Assembly: GCA_022385755.1 (NCBI GenBank)
Contig: MU278366.1
Span: forward strand, 362,184-426,183
From: Trametopsis cervina
Lineage: Eukaryota > Basidiomycota > Agaricomycetes > Polyporales > Irpicaceae
Length of the DNA: 64,000 bases
Direction of reading: 5' to 3'
Shown here: positions 50,993 to 62,902 of the stretch, piece after piece
Layout of the letters: each line of letters opens with the position of its first letter
How positions within the stretch are numbered: position 1 is the first letter of the stretch
Notes under the pieces: generated by a model
Seen by the model: the letters and a program-made list of their open reading frames with translations, nothing else
What the model was told of the DNA's origin: nothing
Database searches by the model: none
Position numbers and translations under genes: made by a program

Positions 50993-53900
50993 TCATGTCT
51001 CGTCATCAGGTCGGCTGCTATCAATCTCAGGTTCGTGATCCCCTATCTCTGCGGTGCTTGCATTCCCAGAGGCTTCATCGACAGACAGCTCATCCTCCGT
51101 GGCCGAGGCTATGATATCCCGTAATAACAGAGTTGACCCTTCAATATCCTCAGTGATACCTCGGAATGCTGACGTTGATGGCCTTCGTCTCGAACGTCGT
51201 TGCGGTGCAGAGGAAGCGATCGGAGGCGTTATTGCGTCGAAACCATCGGACTTCAACTGTGCAAGCATATTCAAAGCAAGATCGGCAGTATCGCTGCCCG
51301 TCTTGCCGGCGGATAGTAGGCTCTCCGCATCCAAGTTCAGTGAACCTGTAGGACGTTTTGCTGCACTTGGACGAGCCCTTCGTGCCTTGCGGCCGACATT
51401 ATCGCCGTTACGCAGTTTCTCCAGCAAGGTATCGAGTACGGCGGAGTTCTCTGCTTCGTCGGCCGCAGCTGCCTCCTTCGCCTTGTCTCGGTTGGCCTTG
51501 GCCTCTTCAGCTGCCTGCTTCCGTTTCTCCATGGCTGCTTTCTCCTCTGCAAGGGTCTGATTGTCCATTTTGCATTTCTGCCCCAAAGACTACTATTAAT
51601 GCGCAGATCGTGGAAACCACATTGGCAGACACTCACCCGGTAAGATGTGACGAAAGTCTTGAAGATGCCGTAGAACTCGGAAGAGCTCATGTTGCGCTCA
51701 TCTTCTCCGTAATACTTCACAACCTCGTTGAAAGTGGACTCGGCATGGTTCACGTCGTCAACAAGATCCTCGAGTTGACCAGTGGATTTCCCAACGAAAT
51801 TCCACATTTGCTTGCCGTACCGATCGTTGATCTCCATGTCTGAGAAGTGGTCCGTGAGCTCTTGGCGAATACGCTTGAGACCTTCTCGCAGCTCGGTTAG
51901 CTGCTTTCGAACATCTTGAATGCCAACTGGGAAAAACAAGGGTTAATGGTGTATCTCTCGCCATACACAATTCACACACCTCGGTATGCTTCAGCAGGGG
52001 CAGCCAGCTCATCTAAGAACTTCTCCATATCAGGGAAATGTTTGTACACTGTACGTTCCAAGAAGTGGAGCAATGTGGTGTTGTGCAACGATTTAGTGTC
52101 AACAAGCTGCCACAAGAAGTTAGACACACTGTATTATCTGAGGAACAATACGAGCTATTATTACCTTATTGATGCTGCTGACGCGGAAACCGAATGCACC
52201 ACCCTTGACGCCAGTGCCGTTCATGTAGTTACCGATGAGGAGAATGAGCTAGAATGCGAACGTCAGATTAGTTCATGGACGCTTGTTAAGATTGCCTACA
52301 CTGAGTAGTTCCTTAAAATGTTTCGCATTCAGCAAGGCTTCGCCAGCTTCTGATAGCTTCTTAGCACTCTACAGGAGAGAGTTCAGTTATGTTCGCAGGA
52401 GAGGTTATGTAGCTTACGTCGTCCAACAAGGTCCAACTTTCGTCGAATTTGCGCTTGTAAAGCATGCCCTCGATTCGAGGACCAAGACGGTCAATCTTGA
52501 TAAGCTGTACCATGAGACGATCGGAAGGGTGAAGGGTGGCCAATTCCTCCGGCGGAGCGTTGCGGTAGACGTTAAGCTTGCCAACCTAGAAAAGCGGTCA
52601 GCATGGCTGTAAATCTCATGGTGAGACTATAAGTTCACCTGTTCGGGATTGGGCAGAACAGGTCTCAGTTCGCTTAAGAATACCTCTGAGCAAACATCTT
52701 GATCGAAGTCTCTGATCTTCATAGCAATCTCTTCTGGCTCCAGCCTTTTGACAGTCTGGATTAGGATTTCTGAAACAACGTGAATACTTTATGCGCGATG
52801 TAACAACACGGCCCTACTTACCAACCCGCTTCTTGGTCTGTGGATCGAGCACACTCTTCAGCTCTGCTCGTTTCTGTTGAGCTAAGATGTACGATGAGCT
52901 CAAAATCCGACATGTGAAAGAAATGAGGCGGCGCTCACCCATTAGGTTGATCACAAGCTGCTTAGCCTTGAAGTCATCCTCCATCTCCATCCACACTCCA
53001 TCCATCTGGAACTGCTTTATCCACTCCTGTTCCTTCTCGTTCGCTTCATCATTGAACACAGTCTTTGACACTTGTTGCTGAGGTAGCTTGTCCCATTGCA
53101 GCTGCTTCATCTTAGTGTTCGGAGTGATTGCGATGTCTTTGCGAGCGGCGAGCAGATTGTTCAGCTGCACACCGAGATAAGTAGAAGCACGTGCGGAACC
53201 AGGCAGGGACGGTCCGGAGGGTGTGGAGAACCCGCTGCGAGGCGGCGGAGGAGGGGGAGGAGGGGCACCAGACATAAGCGTGGGTACACCGAAGCCAGCT
53301 CCGGGAGGAGGGGGCGGAGGAGGGGGTGGGGGTGGAGCCCCTGGGATTCGAACAGCTCCCGAAGGGGGTGGGGGCGGAGGTGGGGGCGGCGGTGGTGGTG
53401 GTGGGGGAGGGGGAGGAGGAGAAAAGGCCATCCCCATACCGGGCATTGGTGGAGGGGGCGGCGGTGGTGGTGGAGGAGGAGGGGGAGGCGGGGGAGGCAT
53501 AGCGTCGCCATTAGTGTCAGTCTCTTCTGGCAGTGTAGGTAATGTAGGGGATGATAATGGGCTAGGTTCTGACGGTGGTCTGCCCTTCAAAGTAAGCTGT
53601 CGACGTAGTTCAGCTGCCAATGAGCCTGGTACGGGCTTCACTGATGTTGCAGATGCTACGGATGTAGCGTCGGTTAATATTGACGAAGCACTCCTGGTAG
53701 ACCGTGACCGTCTGATACTGTCGCCTTCCTGATCTTCTGTCTCACCAGCAGAGACGTCACTCAGGTCGCCTAGGTCATCTCCCCGGGTAGTAAGCATGCC
53801 ATTGGCCATCGGGGTAGCATACTCGCCCAGCTGTGAGCGAGGCAGATCCTTCGGTCGCGGGGAGCCACGGATGCTTCTAGGACTATACGAAGGACCATCT

Positions 53901-56711
53901 CGAGGAGGATACTACAAAGCGGTTCAATGTCAGAATATCGGATATTGAACAATGAAATACTGACGATCTTGACGCCTTGGGCGAGCTGTTGTTGTATCTG
54001 CTCCTGTGCCTCGGCGTCATCTGCGTCCATGAACTGAGAGGTACGACCGTTTATGGCTTCCGACGCGCGAACACCAGCGGCTTTGCCAGTTCTTCGCTTC
54101 GTGGACGCTTGTCGTCGACGAAGACTACCAGTCTTAGTTGGAGTTCCACCCTCATCCGCGGTACTATCAGACTCTTCGCCGGAACCGTCACCAGAACCCT
54201 TTTTCTTCTTTTCTTTGGCTCGTCCTTCAAGAATACTGATGGTTTTGTCGCGCTGTAGATGCCGCTCTAGAGTATCGATCAATGTCTTCCTATCCATTCC
54301 ACCAGATGTCTCCATAATCTTGTCGACACCTTTGTGAACCTCCTTCAGCATGCGGAAGAGTTCCAGTATTTGCGACTCTAGTTGAGCGATCTGTTCCTCA
54401 TAACCAGACTTCTGCGATTCAAGTTGTCCCTGCAGCTTAGAGGTATTATCTCGAGACACAGCCAACTTCTGCTCAAGAGTGGATATCTTATCTTTGAGCT
54501 CCCCGACAAGTCCGCCCCCAGCTTTACTCAGCTCCTCCTCTAACACTTCTTTCTGTAACCGCAGATGGAGCGCAGTTGTACGAGCCTGGGCGAGCTCATC
54601 CTCTGTGTGCTGATTTCGGTCTGCTTCGTTGAACTGTGCAATGATACGCTCGACAGAAAGACCAAGACGCTGCTCCGCCCCACCCAGTTTCTTGTCCATC
54701 ACCAGGTCGGCGACCATGGAGTCGATGAGCTGAAAGTGATGCACAAGAGCCGGTCCGTCTTCTCGAACAAGCAGCAGATGTTGCATCATCGACAATAAAT
54801 AGTCCTTAGCCTTCGAGTCGCTGGTCTTCGCTATGAGAGCATTGTAGACATCCTCAGGATTCGCAAGATCCCTCAATATCGCCTGATCCATCTGCTCCTT
54901 GAGCTTCCTCTCAATGTCATCGAGAGTCTCCTGGAGTATGTTCAGCTGCTTTTCGATGGCGTCAACTTGGAATCCACGGGCAATTGCCATGATGTTGGCC
55001 AGCCCAGAAGCCTCCATGAGCGAGCGGTGGTGAACACGCAGGTCTACATCGTCTATAGCGTCGAGTATGCCATTGATCAAGAAGAAATTCGTTGTCTGCA
55101 ACAAGCGCAATGTCAGACGGGTTAGAAAATCCCCAGATATTCAGCTGACCGTGTACTCGTTGAGCGATGGGTCTACACCTCCGCTCTTCTTCACTTCTTC
55201 ACTAGCACCAACCAAGGTGCCCATCCTCCCTCGGCCGACCAAGCTTTGTTCCAGTGACTTGAACCAGAATGCATAACACCCGCCAGACTCATGGTTTTCT
55301 TGACTGAGACTCTTCAATCCTTCGATGACGAGGTCGTACAGTCGTCCTTCCTCCCAATAGACAACGAAGACAAGAATATCAAGAATGAGCTTCCTGGTAG
55401 GGAGGTGCGGCGAGTTGAGCGCGCTTGCAATTTGAGTGACAATATTTGTATGCGACAGAGCATCTTCCGCGCCGAACTAGGAAACCCTTAATAAGATGTA
55501 ACACGCCAGAAACCGAGGCACTGACTGCAGAGTTGAGAATCCACTTGATAGTCTTGGCGATTTCATACTCAATATCGATATCATCTTTGCGACTGCAAAA
55601 TTATCAATTAAACGAAGAAGTAGTATACTTGAGGGTATCGTACCGTTGCAAGGCCTTCTTACTGATATGATTCAGTGTCTTGGCTAACACCGGCGTGCCC
55701 CTCAACTCCACGAATTGCTCAAACCAACTACAATTAGAGTACATAGATGTGAGTCTATTGAGATTGGTCGAATATCGATCATACGCACTTGACCTCCTTA
55801 GATCTTAAAGACACTTGTAATCCCGCTGCTTGTTTCGCAGTAATGGTATGGTCCAGGAACTTGCGAAGATACCATTCCGGGGTTTGCTCTATAAGGGTTA
55901 GCGGTGTACGTGACTCGATTTGCTTCCTCTGCTGCTCCTCTTTCTGTCTCCCCTCCTTCCATCGTACTTGTTCATCGCTATACACAATGTTCCATTTGTG
56001 TTCTATCGGGAGGTTGATCTCACCAAGCCCACGACTCTGACGGACGTTCTCGAACAAAGCTTCAATTTCTTCATCGCTCGGACGAGGAAACACGAACTCT
56101 TCGGTCGGTCCGAACCTCGACAGGTGCGACGTGATACTGGATAGGTGAGAATGGCGGGAGTCTACCGTGCCAAGCGTCGGTGTGTATCGAGAGCTCCTTC
56201 TATCATCGCCATTCGCGGTTGCAGTCGACATGGGCCTCGAGACCGAAGGGAGGTCGAACGATCTACTCATACTCCCAGGTGAAGTAGGAACGGAAGTTGC
56301 TGCGTCTGTTGAAGTGTATGCATTCTCGCTCGCGCGGGTTCGCCTCGTGCTTGTGCTAGTCCTAGATCTTGAGCTCTCTGTGTCGTTATAGAAGCTGGAT
56401 GAGATAGACGCGGTGGGTGACTCAGGACGTGGATTAGGACTCGCAGTGCGATAGGCCTGCTCCCGAACTTGCCGCTGCCTGTCCATAGCATATTTATTGA
56501 GTTCAGTCCCGTTCGCGGTCAATGTGGGGTTCGTCATCGGCGCTGATATTACAGGCATAGGATTCGGCCTTAGAGGTGGCGACATGCCCCCCGCTTGAAT
56601 GGGCGAGCGTTGGGTAGGAGCCAATTTGTGGTATGGTACAGCTCGATCGCCGAGGTCTGAAATAGACGAGTTCCGCGGGCGTGACTTCTTCTTGCCAAAG
56701 AAGGTGTCCAT
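50993..56711 (-). CDS. BNI1: Diaphanous-related formin (Bni1/SepA type)
   Basis: Fourteen exons (56711-55789, 55727-55644, 55592-55526, 55476-55150, 55095-53965, 53911-52939, 52881-52822, 52769-52639, 52585-52418, 52368-52300, 52248-52165, 52106-51980, 51926-51637, 51577-50993) close in frame as about 1672 aa. A Ser/Pro-rich N-terminus precedes the Rho-GTPase-binding and FH3 domains (from TPEWYLRKF, about 281, to beyond AEQRLGLSVERIIAQF) and a coiled coil. The FH1 polyproline (about 980-1076) and the FH2 domain follow (MKQLQWDKLPQQQVSKTVF, LILLIGNYMNGTG). The tail has a DAD-like acidic and basic region. Formins nucleate and elongate actin cables and rings for polar growth and septation under Rho control. 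The gene is head-to-head with a truncated paralogue. Confidence 0.95.
53215..53505 (-). repeat. Polyproline FH1 tract of the formin
   Basis: On the minus strand, runs of 8-18 prolines separated by short Gly/Ala/Met segments bind profilin-actin. On the plus strand the same DNA is (GGN)n and spells poly-Gly in another frame. The mixed third positions are consistent with selection on the proline frame. Such tracts are prone to replication slippage. Confidence 0.9.
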
Positions 56712-57276
56712 GACTGACTATAGATAGTGCAGGGAGTAGGTGGTAAACGGCGCAAATGAGGGTATATGGGGGGTATCGTGATGAGTTGAGGAACGAAGCT
56801 TGTAAGGATGTTGCGGTGAACCTCTCTGCCGGAGAGAACGTGGTGGAAAAGCGCGATCTATTATTTCAGAGTCGTCAGCGTTAAGACGTTCATCTGCAAA
56901 CCCTGAGTTGAAGGATTTGTGGCGCGGACGTAAAGAGAGAAAGGAGAACCTGTGGGGGTCAGCACGAAAGTGAAGATGCCTGCTTCCCGAGCAACGGTCG
57001 CGTTCCAAGCGCTTGCCGATCAATCAACCTAAGGACGGCATCTGTTACTTGCCTATATAAAAGCTAATGCAGTAAGTACTTGGCGTTACCGACAAGTCAT
57101 ACATCTAAATCAAGTAACAAACCAGTGTTACACAGCTGTTGCTCTATCCTTCTCTCCGTCTCCCATCTTGTTGTTCGTGTTGGCACCATCACACTGCCTT
57201 CATCGTCTTGTGCAGGACCCATTCGTCTTTGACGCATCCTGAAAGACCTTTGATATACTTTCGCGTGTCGTACACT
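56712..57276. other. Head-to-head promoter region between the two formin genes
   Basis: About 565 bp between the divergent start codons. No further gene seen. The half nearest the plus-strand gene is C/T-rich. Confidence 0.55.
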
Positions 57277-59218
57277 ATGGCCAACAAGCCTCTTGACCGG
57301 TCGAAACGGAACATCTCCAGCAAGGGCATCCCCACCTTCAGTCGCGATGTCAAGACACTCAGCCCGGAAACTTCTGATGAGTCTATAAGCCCTTCTAGTG
57401 ACCGCTTTACTGGATCTTCTCTTGCTCCCTCGGGTTCCAATACATCTATGCGCTCTACTAGTCCTCGTCCATATTCTGCTGCCCCGAGTGACCGCAAGGC
57501 TAGACTGGCCCCTCCTCCACTGGCAACGTCTCCTGAATGGTATGTCAAGAAAATACACGATAAAACTGTCACAAGCAAACAGCTAGGGGCGCTGCAAGCT
57601 TTGCTACAAGGGAAAGATGTTGAGTACGTGTTGAACCTCACGCACATGCACAATCCGGACTCACAGCTGGCAAGATGGATTCAGCATTTCGTTGAACTTG
57701 GAGGAATGTCTGTCCTTGCGCGCTGGATGTTTCACTCTAACAGAAAAGGCCCTGATTCAGGGATTGAGCTCGAGGTCGTCAAGTGCCTCATGTTCATTCT
57801 CAATCACCGTGTACGTTCTACATGTAACAAACAACGTCGTCGCACAACTCATTTCTCACATCTTTTAGTCTACGACGGCTATTGCACTATCTGAAGGAGC
57901 CAACGAGACTGTTACCCATATCGCTTCTGCTCTGGATACTCCGAACTTGTCTACCCGCCGCTATCTTCTGGACATCTTGGTATTCTTGGTATACTGGAAC
58001 GACGGTGCAAATTGCCAAACTGTGATCAGTGGGCTTGAATCTCTTAGCGAGGACAATGACGAACCTGCAAATCCTTACGCATTCTGGTTCAAGTCTCTGC
58101 AAACTGTCTTGGCTGGTCGAGGCAAAATGGGATCGCGCGTGGGTGCCAGCGAGCAGCTCAAGAAAACTAGGGAGCCCGATGGTGCGCTTACTGAATATCT
58201 GGTATGGTCACCTTGCGAAGACAAAACCCCATCTGTGCAAGCGTACTGACCTCCCATACAGCTGTCAAACATCCTGTTGATGAACGGCATCATGCAGGCT
58301 ATTGACGATCTGGACGTCCGTCTGCACTATCGCTCTCAAATGGAGACTTGTGGCCTTGGTACCATCATCAAATTGGCTCGTAGTTTTGGCATCGCCATCA
58401 TCGATAAACAACTGGAGCTGTTCCAACAGACACTCGAAGAAGATGAACGGAGTCTGGACGAACGTATGCATCGCATAAATACTTGCGACCTGACTAATCT
58501 GGGCGACGTTTGCAATGCATTGAGCGCGAAGATGAAGGGATCAGAGAAGGCCGAGACGTTCCTGTTGTCCATTCTTCAACATCTTCTGCTGATACATCAA
58601 GACGGGACGGAGCAGGTCCACGTCCTCCAACTCCTTGACTCGGTTGTTGGAGAAATCGTACTGGACAAGAAGCTTGGTCGTGCAGAAAAGCGACTCGGTC
58701 TATCTGTAGAACGGATCGTCGGACAACTGGAACAAATCGAACGGGGGAAAGCAGCTGAACAAGACCTTGTGGCTGCGCGTTCTACAGCACTCCATCTGAA
58801 GATCGAGAAAGAGGCTCTTGAGGACCGTGTCGCTCGCGCAGAAGGGCACCTTGCGTTCCTCCAGGCTGAAGTCTCCCAACTGCGATCGGACAATGCAAGG
58901 CTCTCGGGCAAGCCAACCAGAACCCCGCTGAGTCCTGCGAACTCATCTTACAAAGACCGTATATCTCAGCTGGCGGATGTCTTGCCGGGCTCTCCATTGG
59001 CTGTGTCTCATGTTCCGACAAATACACCGCAGCCGTCGGAAATCAGCAAGTTTACCATGAATGCGGCGCGTCAGCCCTTCTGGGGCCTTTCTTCTTGGTT
59101 CGGGTCGCGTGAAGACGAACATGTTACATTGCCTCATACACCTCCGGCTTATGGGCTAGGCATTATGGACATGAAGGAAGATATTATGCCGGATAGCATC
59201 AGCGAGAAGACTTCGTGA
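57277..59218 (+). CDS. Formin-derived GBD/FH3 protein lacking FH1 and FH2
   Basis: Exons 57277-57623, 57675-57810, 57869-58201, 58262-59218 give about 590 aa. The first 95 residues are Ser/Pro-rich. Then come SPEWYVKKIHDKTVTSKQ, the GBD/armadillo (FH3) domain (LDILVFLVYW, YAFWFKSL, GRGKMGSRVGASEQLKK), AEKRLGLSVERIVGQL and a coiled coil, and a short tail. The protein stops where the neighbouring formin enters its FH1 region; no polyproline or FH2 follows before the stop at 59218. Three introns fall at the same positions and phases as in the neighbouring formin, so this is a gene duplicate, not a retrocopy. The first intron (57624-57674, 51 nt) has no stop and could be read through. Likely role, by inference: a Rho-binding decoy or regulator of the full formin. 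Confidence 0.88.
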
Positions 59219-60561
59219 TGTACCTTTACCTGTTGGATGAAAGCTCGTGTGTTGTATTCATTTTCTTGTATGTGATCGTGATTTGTATCCTTATTGATAT
59301 GTATCTCTCCAATGGAACGACATGTGTCCGGTATCAGGCGCACTTCTTCATTAAACGAAACGGCCGACCGCTCGCAACATTTATACATGAGTTCGCAGCC
59401 TAAAGGTACATGGAAGGTCGCCACTCTTCCACTCTTTGCTCTTTATCCCACGGGCATTCAGTTTTGTTAGCCTGTGGTGTTGGGTATGGCGATACCACGA
59501 TAGCAGCAGGACATGTGAGCATGACACGACTGCCGCAACCCCGCAGTAATTGGCTGAGATAAGGCTAACGTGTTGCGAGGTGGCGACGAAGTAAGCTCGC
59601 CCTCTATCGAAAGCCACGCAACCTTCATTAGGCTCTTGAAGCGAACCCCCTTTGACCGGGCCTAAAGCGAGCGTACCGCGCAGGGGAAGCGACATTCGGC
59701 TTGCGGATCAAGTGTGGAGTGAAAGCAAGCTACGGTTGGGCTGCAGCGTTTGTTCATCTGGACAATAATACCTCGGCTTGTTGCTTGTAGCTGGGTATTG
59801 GGGTGAAATTTTGTTAAGCAGGATCCGGATGTCAAGGTATCAACAGCCACTGGCAGACGGGTCCCGAAGTGGCGAGATGGCTTGGTCCGAGCCTGGCACA
59901 GTCTGGCTACGATATGGGCGCGTGAGCACAGAGCAACCACGACCACTTGTAGCATAGATTGCTATTCGCTGCGCCGTAACAAAAGATATCAGCGTTGTGC
60001 AGTGGCGAGACGGGTGTAGAGTGCATACGTAGCTGCAGGGTCGCGAGTAATATCGATTGCATCGCCTTTGCCAAATCTCGTTTTGATCGGGCGGACGTGC
60101 TGGGTTGCGCATCTTGAGTGGGCGGGACGCGTCGGTCGCTGTCAACTGCAGCACAGGCCGCGCATACACGAGCAAAAGACGAGAGCACGATGTGGTTCAG
60201 GAGAGAAAGCCGTGCTGGGCGACGAGCGGCGGCGGGCGACTGGGCGGATGTTTGTTGTTGAGTGTTTTGCGGACGTGTGATCACCAGACCCCGCTCAGTT
60301 CCCGCGCTCTTTCTCTCTCTCCAAGCTCCTCTCCAGAGTTCCTTTCGCCCTCCAACTCCGTGCTCACTGTCCTCCTCGACGACCCTGCTCTCCTTCCGTC
60401 TCCAATCATCACGTTCCATCTGCTTATCAAACACACCCACGACGATCTCACGCATAAGCCAAACCTCATCATCTGCTCGTCAGACGCCGCAGCTCGACTC
60501 GTCAAAGACAACTCAAACCAAACTGTATCCGTAACATCCTCCGACTCTTCCTGCATCACAA
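59219..60561. other. Intergenic and leader region upstream of GSK3
   Basis: About 1.3 kb. The last 280 bp are strongly C/T-rich (ctttctctctctcc), typical of the 5' leader and promoter of highly expressed fungal genes. A minus-strand frame at 59907-60455 is the complement of that tract and is not credible. No other gene seen. Confidence 0.5.
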
Positions 60562-62255
60562 ATGGCTCAGCACGGCCCCATAAACGGCGTCAAGGTCACT
60601 GGTACGTACCGTATTCATACTCGCAATCCTCCGTTCGCGCCTGGCCACATGCCCCTCTATACAACAAGCTTTCCCAGTACCATATTCAGGGCTCTCGCCC
60701 GTTCTCGCCCTCGTGTTTTTTCTCTCTCATCCACCCCTCTACTATCCCCAGTGATCAATGTCTTCACAATCGCTGATTCCGTCTCGCGGACCCCTTCCTC
60801 TCCTAGCAGTCGAGGACCCTCGGAAGGTGGTCAAGGTCGTTGCATCCGACGGCAAGTCCGGCGACCAGCGAGATCTCTCCTATACGAATTGCAAGGTCGT
60901 CGGAAACGGCTCTTTCGGTATCGTCTTCCAAGCACGCCTTTTGGACGATCCGAACCCGGACATTGCGATCAAGAAAGTTCTACAAGACAAGCGGTTCAAG
61001 AACCGTGAACTGCAGATCATGAGGCTGGTTTCCCATCCCAATGTTGTCGATCTGAAGGCATTCTTCTACTCCAGTGGGGAGAAGGTGCGTGTCATAGTCA
61101 CCGCGTTTTGGGCTATCTGCTTCGGCAGACAATCGAAACGTCTGGGAGGATCGCTACTGACGCTGGCTGTCGCCAAAGAAAGACGAGGTGTACCTCAACC
61201 TCGTCCTCGAATACGTGCCCGAAACCGTCTACCGCGCCAGTCGCCACTATGCAAAGCTGAAGCAGCCCATGCCCATGCTCCAAATCAAGTTGTACATGTA
61301 CCAATTGCTCCGCTCGTTGATGTACATCCATTCAGTGGGAATCTGTCACCGAGACATCAAGCCACAGAACCTACTTCTGAACCCCGCCACCGGTGTCCTG
61401 AAGTTGTGTGATTTTGGTTCTGCAAAGATCCTCGTCGCTGGAGAGCCCAACGTCAGCTATATCTGTTCCCGTTATTATCGAGCGCCCGAGCTCATTTTTG
61501 GCGCGACCAACTACACGACCAACATCGGTGCGTTTCTTGCTGTTAGATCTGAGTGTGTGTCTCACAAAATGTCGTGTGCGTAGATATTTGGTCGACTGGT
61601 TGCGTCATGGCGGAGCTGATGCTTGGTCAACCGTTGTTCCCGGGCGAAAGTGGCATCGACCAGCTTGTGGAGATCATCAAGGTCCTCGGCACACCATCGC
61701 GCGAGCAGATTAAGACGATGAACCCGAATTACATGGAACACAAGTTCCCTCAGATCAAGCCGCACCCGTTCTCGAAGGTGGGTCCTGTACTGCATTCTCG
61801 ACATGTGCGACATTGATCGATGTCATTTCCAGGTGTTCCGACCCCGGACATCCCCAGAGGCGATTGATCTCGTTTCCAAACTGCTGGAATACACACCGGA
61901 GGCGCGTCTGAGTGCAGTGGAAGCTATGTGTCATCCGTTCTTCGACGAGTTGAGGGTGGAAGGCGCGAGAATGCCCAACGGCAAGGATTTCCCTGTCTTG
62001 TTCAATTTCACGCGAGAGGGTGAGTACCTTGAGCACTGCGATGGTGTCAATAGAGCGGGACGCCTTGCGTGCTCAGTTTGTCATTGTGGGTCCATCACTG
62101 ACGACGACGATTGCGTTGCAGAGCTCTCCGTTCGGCCTGATCTCATTCGACAGCTCGTGCCAACGCATTGCGAGCCAGAGCTGGCCTCCCGCTCGATCCA
62201 GTTGGACAACTTCCAGCCCATACCTCTGGAGTCAATCAGGATTACCCTTGACTGA
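60562..62255 (+). CDS. GSK3: Glycogen synthase kinase 3 (GSK3/shaggy)
   Basis: Six exons (60562-60601, 60810-61084, 61179-61527, 61584-61777, 61833-62019, 62122-62255) give about 392 aa. The kinase core is complete: glycine loop [15 protein letters not shown] lysine, [18 protein letters not shown], and the GSK3-specific activation loop [12 protein letters not shown] with its activating Tyr. A GSK3-type C-lobe follows ([19 protein letters not shown]). GSK3 phosphorylates primed substrates in growth, stress and developmental signalling. The first exon ([13 protein letters not shown]) is joined through a 208-nt intron whose acceptor follows a strong pyrimidine tract. An alternative in-frame ATG at 60758 inside that intron would give a different N-terminus ([11 protein letters not shown]). 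Confidence 0.95.
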
Positions 62256-62902
62256 GGTTAAATCCATGTAGCAACATGTCACGCCTTCAGGGCCCTCAAT
62301 TGCAAGCTTTGCTCACCCGCAAGCACATGTCATATGGCAGCCAGGGAGTGCTGAAGAGTGAGAGCTGTGCTGTGCTGTTTGCTGTTATTCGTCGTCCGTC
62401 GTTCTATTATATGATATGCGATGTGTGTTGTTTGTGTGTAACCAGTATACGTACGACCTTCTTCCCCATCCCACTGTCTGTCTCCTTAGCGTTTCTTGTC
62501 GCCTCAGTGGGCAGCCACTCTTTCTCAGTGGCCACTTGCTTGATCGCTGTTCGCCCTATGGACGCTTGTTTTCCCCCCACTCACACAAACAGCTTCACAC
62601 TCTTCTCCCCTTCAGTTTGTTCCCCTATTGATCATCGACATGTGTTCTTTTTCGCTGGTGTTATGCTGCATTGTGTACTCGGGTTAGCCGTACATGTCAA
62701 AGTAAAGTAAAATACATTGTCAACCTGGCCACCACGCGCGAATATTTGACGTTGGCCAGCGGGCGTAGCTCTGGACTACTAGCGCCCATAATCGAAAGTT
62801 TAAATCAAATCACGTGATCATTAGATAAGTGAAGACGTGCTTGTTCGTGGTCTTAACGCGAGTTGTGCAAGTGCGTTCATCTTTCTGAGCACTTGAACGC
62901 AA
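62256..62902. other. Intergenic between GSK3 and the F-box gene
   Basis: About 650 bp, T-rich at first (GSK3 3' UTR). It includes an ATCACGTGAT palindrome at 62809-62818. No gene seen. Confidence 0.5.
62809..62818. promoter_or_regulatory. Cbf1/bHLH-type E-box palindrome
   Basis: The perfect palindrome ATCACGTGAT lies 85 bp upstream of the F-box gene start. TCACGTG is the classical Cbf1 site of sulphur-assimilation (MET) promoters in yeast. Here it sits in front of a gene resembling MET30/SCON2, the sulphur-pathway ubiquitin-ligase adaptor. Function is inferred. Confidence 0.45.

Noticed and set aside
53223..53732. Plus-strand frame coding poly-glycine
   Set aside because: It is the complement of the formin FH1 polyproline tract; the proline frame has flanking conserved exons and splice sites, the glycine frame has none.
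59907..60455. Minus-strand frame of 182 codons
   Set aside because: Complement of the C/T-rich GSK3 leader; composition explains the lack of stops.
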